NCBI GenBank assembly: GCA_040218415.1
Contig: JAVJRN010000056.1
Span: forward strand, 1 to 7,600
Reading direction: 5' to 3'
Source of the DNA: JAVJRN01 sp040218415
GTDB taxonomy: Bacteria > Bacteroidota > Bacteroidia > Cytophagales > Cyclobacteriaceae
DNA length: 7,600 nucleotides
Made by a program: the position numbers and the translations under genes. The notes under the pieces were generated by a model. It did no database searches. It was not told the DNA's origin and saw only the letters and a program-made list of their open reading frames with translations. Within the stretch, counting starts at the first letter, position 1; the number at the start of each line of letters is the position of its first letter. Below, in pieces: positions 4,963-7,600 of this stretch.

Positions 4963-7600
4963 ATGCGGATAAATTTGAACGAAAAAGTACCATTTGAAAA
5001 TCGTCACAACAGCCCATCTGTCAGTGAAATAGACGACATGATTCGCGCACTCGACGTGGCATCAGTAGATGCACTCATCGATGAGACGATTCCTGCCAAA
5101 ATTAGATTAAAGAGTCAGCTAGACTTGCCTGAAGCGAAAGGTGAATTTGCTTACTTGGCCGAATTGAAAAAAATTGCCTCTCAGAATCAAATTTTCAAGT
5201 CATTCATAGGACAGGGCTACTACAATACAGAAGTGCCTGCGGTAATACAAAGAAATATTCTTGAAAACCCGGGATGGTACACCGCTTACACGCCATATCA
5301 AGCGGAAATCGCCCAAGGCAGGTTAGAAGCCTTGATCAATTTTCAAACGGTAGTCATAGACCTTACTGGTATGGAAATAGCCAATGCCTCCTTACTTGAT
5401 GAAGGTACAGCAGCAGCAGAGGCCGTTTCCATGTTTTATCAAGGAAGGAAAAAGAGCAAGAAAAACGCACACGTTTTCCTTGTCGACCACCACGTTTTTC
5501 CACAGACAATTGAAGTTTTAAAAACCAGATGCGCTCCTATAGGCATTCAGTTAGAGTTTGTGGACATAGATACCGCAGATCTTACTCGAGAAGATGTTTT
5601 CGGCATTTTCTTTCAATACCCTGACAACAATGGGGCGGTTAAAGACAGAAAAAACCTCGTTGAAACTGCGAAAGAACAAGATCTTTTGGTTGGTGTTGGA
5701 GCGGACTTATTAAGTCTTTGCCTTTATACGCCTCCTGGTGAATGGGGTGTAGATGCCGTCATTGGCACTTCCCAAAGACTTGGAGTTCCTTTCGGTTTTG
5801 GTGGCCCACATGCGGCATTTTTCGCCACAAAGGATGAATTTAAGAGAGCAATTCCTGGTAGAATCATCGGCGTATCGAAAGACAAAGACGGAAACCAAGC
5901 CTATAGAATGGCTTTGCAAACAAGAGAACAGCATATAAAAAGAGAAAAAGCCACTTCCAATATTTGTACCGCACAGGTTTTGTTAGCCGTCATGTCGTCG
6001 ATGTATGCGGTATATCACGGACCAAAGGGACTGAAACAAATCGCTACCCGTGTACACGGAATGGCGAAAGCTGCCAGCGACGCATTAGAAAGTCTTGGTT
6101 TTAAGAATTCCAATCAATACTTCTTTGATACCATACATATTGAAATTGAAGATGAAAACCTCACTTCTCGAATCAAATTAGAGGCGGAGGCCAAACAATT
6201 AAATTTCAGATATTTTGGAAATAACCACATCGGTATTTCATTCGATGAAACCCATCGCAGTGGGGATGTACAACATGTCTATGAAATATTTGCTTCAGTC
6301 TTAAATGAGCACCCAAAAGATTTAGGGGAACACGTATCGATACATATTCCAGATAACTTGCTTCGGTCTTCTCGCTTTCTAGAGAATCCAGTATTTCATA
6401 TGCATCAGTCGGAGCACGAGCTACTCAGATACATGAAGAGACTCGAAAACAAAGATTTATCACTGGTTCATAGCATGATTTCTTTAGGCTCATGTACCAT
6501 GAAATTGAATGCGACAACTGAGATGATTCCTGTGACTTGGCCAGAGTTTTCAAATATTCATCCGTTTGCACCTGAAGGACAAACACATGGATATCAGCAA
6601 ATTATCCATCAACTGCACGATTGGCTTTCTGAGATTACTGGCTTTGCAGGGGTGAGTTTTCAACCAAATTCCGGAGCACAAGGGGAGTACGCTGGTTTGA
6701 TGACCATAAAATCGTATCACGAGACCAATGGAAATAGCCACAGAAATGTAGCGATCATTCCTTCATCGGCACATGGTACTAATCCTGCCAGTGCGATCAT
6801 GGCAGGCATGAAAGTGGTCATCGTCAAATGTGACGAACTTGGCAATATTGACCTTGATGACCTTAAAGCTAAAGTAGAGGAAAACAGCAAAGAATTATCC
6901 TCGTTGATGGTGACTTACCCTTCTACACATGGTGTTTTCGAAGAGCAAATACAAGACATCTGTGCGCTAGTTCATGCGCATGGCGGTCAGGTATATATGG
7001 ATGGTGCCAATATGAATGCACAAGTTGGACTGACTTCACCCGCAATGATCGGCGCTGATGTGTGTCATCTCAACTTGCACAAAACCTTTTGTATTCCTCA
7101 TGGTGGCGGTGGGCCGGGCATGGGCCCAATAGGTGTGGCGGCTCATTTGGTCGATCATTTACCTGGCGGAAAATCCAATGATGATGCAGTTAGTTCAGCT
7201 CCATTCGGAAGTGCGAGTATTCTATTGATATCGCATGCATATATTTCGATGATGGGCAGTCAGGGGTTGACAAATGCTACGAAAATGGCCATTCTCAACG
7301 CCAACTATATTGGCAAAAGATTACAAAATCATTTCCCAATTCTGTATGCCAATGTAAAAGGAAGAAACGCTCATGAGTTGATCATTGATTGTAGATCCTT
7401 TAAAAAAGACGGCATAGAGGTAGAAGATATTGCCAAGCGAATGATGGATTACGGCTACCACGCGCCAACCGTTTCTTTCCCTGTGGCCGGCACTATGATG
7501 ATAGAGCCAACGGAAAGCGAAACTAAAGCTGAATTGGATAGATTTTGTGATGTTATGATCGCCGTTCGTGCGGAGGTAGAGGAGGTTATCACAGGAAAGG
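4963..7600 (+). CDS. gcvP: glycine dehydrogenase (decarboxylating), P-protein, 3' truncated
   Basis: This is the PLP-dependent P-protein of the glycine cleavage system. It decarboxylates glycine and passes the aminomethyl group to lipoyl-GcvH. The frame is open from the ATG at 4963 to the window edge, giving 879 codons of a protein usually about 950-970 long, so perhaps 70-90 residues are missing. It is the single-chain form. The N-terminal half has YTPYQAEIAQGR (about 110-121), GTAAAEA (148-154) and GGPHAA (280-285). The C-terminal half has GSCTMKLN (509-516), SSAHGTNPAS with His604, and NLHKTF with Lys707 as the PLP Schiff-base lysine, followed by a glycine-rich loop. The start is the first ATG after an in-frame TAG at 4921. 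No Shine-Dalgarno sequence is present. gcvT and gcvH are not adjacent here. Confidence 0.96.
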   Translation, partial: MRINLNEKVPFENRHNSPSVSEIDDMIRALDVASVDALIDETIPAKIRLKSQLDLPEAKGEFAYLAELKKIASQNQIFKSFIGQGYYNTEVPAVIQRNILENPGWYTAYTPYQAEIAQGRLEALINFQTVVIDLTGMEIANASLLDEGTAAAEAVSMFYQGRKKSKKNAHVFLVDHHVFPQTIEVLKTRCAPIGIQLEFVDIDTADLTREDVFGIFFQYPDNNGAVKDRKNLVETAKEQDLLVGVGADLLSLCLYTPPGEWGVDAVIGTSQRLGVPFGFGGPHAAFFATKDEFKRAIPGRIIGVSKDKDGNQAYRMALQTREQHIKREKATSNICTAQVLLAVMSSMYAVYHGPKGLKQIATRVHGMAKAASDALESLGFKNSNQYFFDTIHIEIEDENLTSRIKLEAEAKQLNFRYFGNNHIGISFDETHRSGDVQHVYEIFASVLNEHPKDLGEHVSIHIPDNLLRSSRFLENPVFHMHQSEHELLRYMKRLENKDLSLVHSMISLGSCTMKLNATTEMIPVTWPEFSNIHPFAPEGQTHGYQQIIHQLHDWLSEITGFAGVSFQPNSGAQGEYAGLMTIKSYHETNGNSHRNVAIIPSSAHGTNPASAIMAGMKVVIVKCDELGNIDLDDLKAKVEENSKELSSLMVTYPSTHGVFEEQIQDICALVHAHGGQVYMDGANMNAQVGLTSPAMIGADVCHLNLHKTFCIPHGGGGPGMGPIGVAAHLVDHLPGGKSNDDAVSSAPFGSASILLISHAYISMMGSQGLTNATKMAILNANYIGKRLQNHFPILYANVKGRNAHELIIDCRSFKKDGIEVEDIAKRMMDYGYHAPTVSFPVAGTMMIEPTESETKAELDRFCDVMIAVRAEVEEVITGK

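Noticed and set aside
5710..5938. Open frames on both strands inside gcvP
   Set aside because: They lie within the well-conserved gcvP coding frame and have no recognisable protein features. The same applies to the short frames inside pyrC and the M28 gene.

Overview
The window looks like chromosome of a Bacteroidota bacterium, probably a Cytophagales-type lineage. The evidence is moderate-to-low GC, start codons without Shine-Dalgarno sequences, sites matching the TAnnTTTG -7 promoter element of this phylum, a dihydroorotase carrying a 'DDQVHFREPG' metal motif, a secreted M28 peptidase of a kind common in the phylum, and a single-chain glycine decarboxylase. The genus cannot be named from the sequence.

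Layout. Positions 1-98 look like the 3' end of an off-window plus-strand transcript: a short possible CDS tail, a hairpin and an intrinsic terminator. Positions 142-1559 hold no convincing protein gene. They contain a tandem array of about 167/168-bp units plus two copies of a flanking ~170-bp block (142-310 and 1162-1330). The array lies on the 3' side of a minus-strand tRNA-His gene (1540-1614). Each unit carries a copy of the 3' part of that tRNA, interrupted by ~16 nt in the T-arm, then a conserved 10-bp palindrome and a copy of the tRNA's terminator hairpin. The tRNA-His has a clean GTG anticodon arm, but its acceptor stem has two U-U mismatches because its 3' strand is the version shared with the repeats.

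Upstream of the tRNA on the same strand is dihydroorotase (pyrC, 1714-3054). A 7-bp hairpin in the gap looks like both the pyrC terminator and the tRNA-His promoter region. Next is an AT-rich gap, then a long hairpin terminator (3307-3360) that ends a minus-strand secreted M28 zinc peptidase (3368-4831). A 131-bp divergent promoter region separates that gene from plus-strand gcvP (glycine decarboxylase P-protein, 4963 to beyond 7600), which is cut by the window edge after 879 codons.

Functionally, pyrC (pyrimidine synthesis), gcvP (glycine cleavage feeding one-carbon units) and the M28 peptidase are ordinary genes with no evident shared pathway or operon. The unusual part is the tRNA-derived tandem array with one terminator per unit. 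It resembles in layout, though not in sequence, the repeats that follow tyrT in Escherichia coli.
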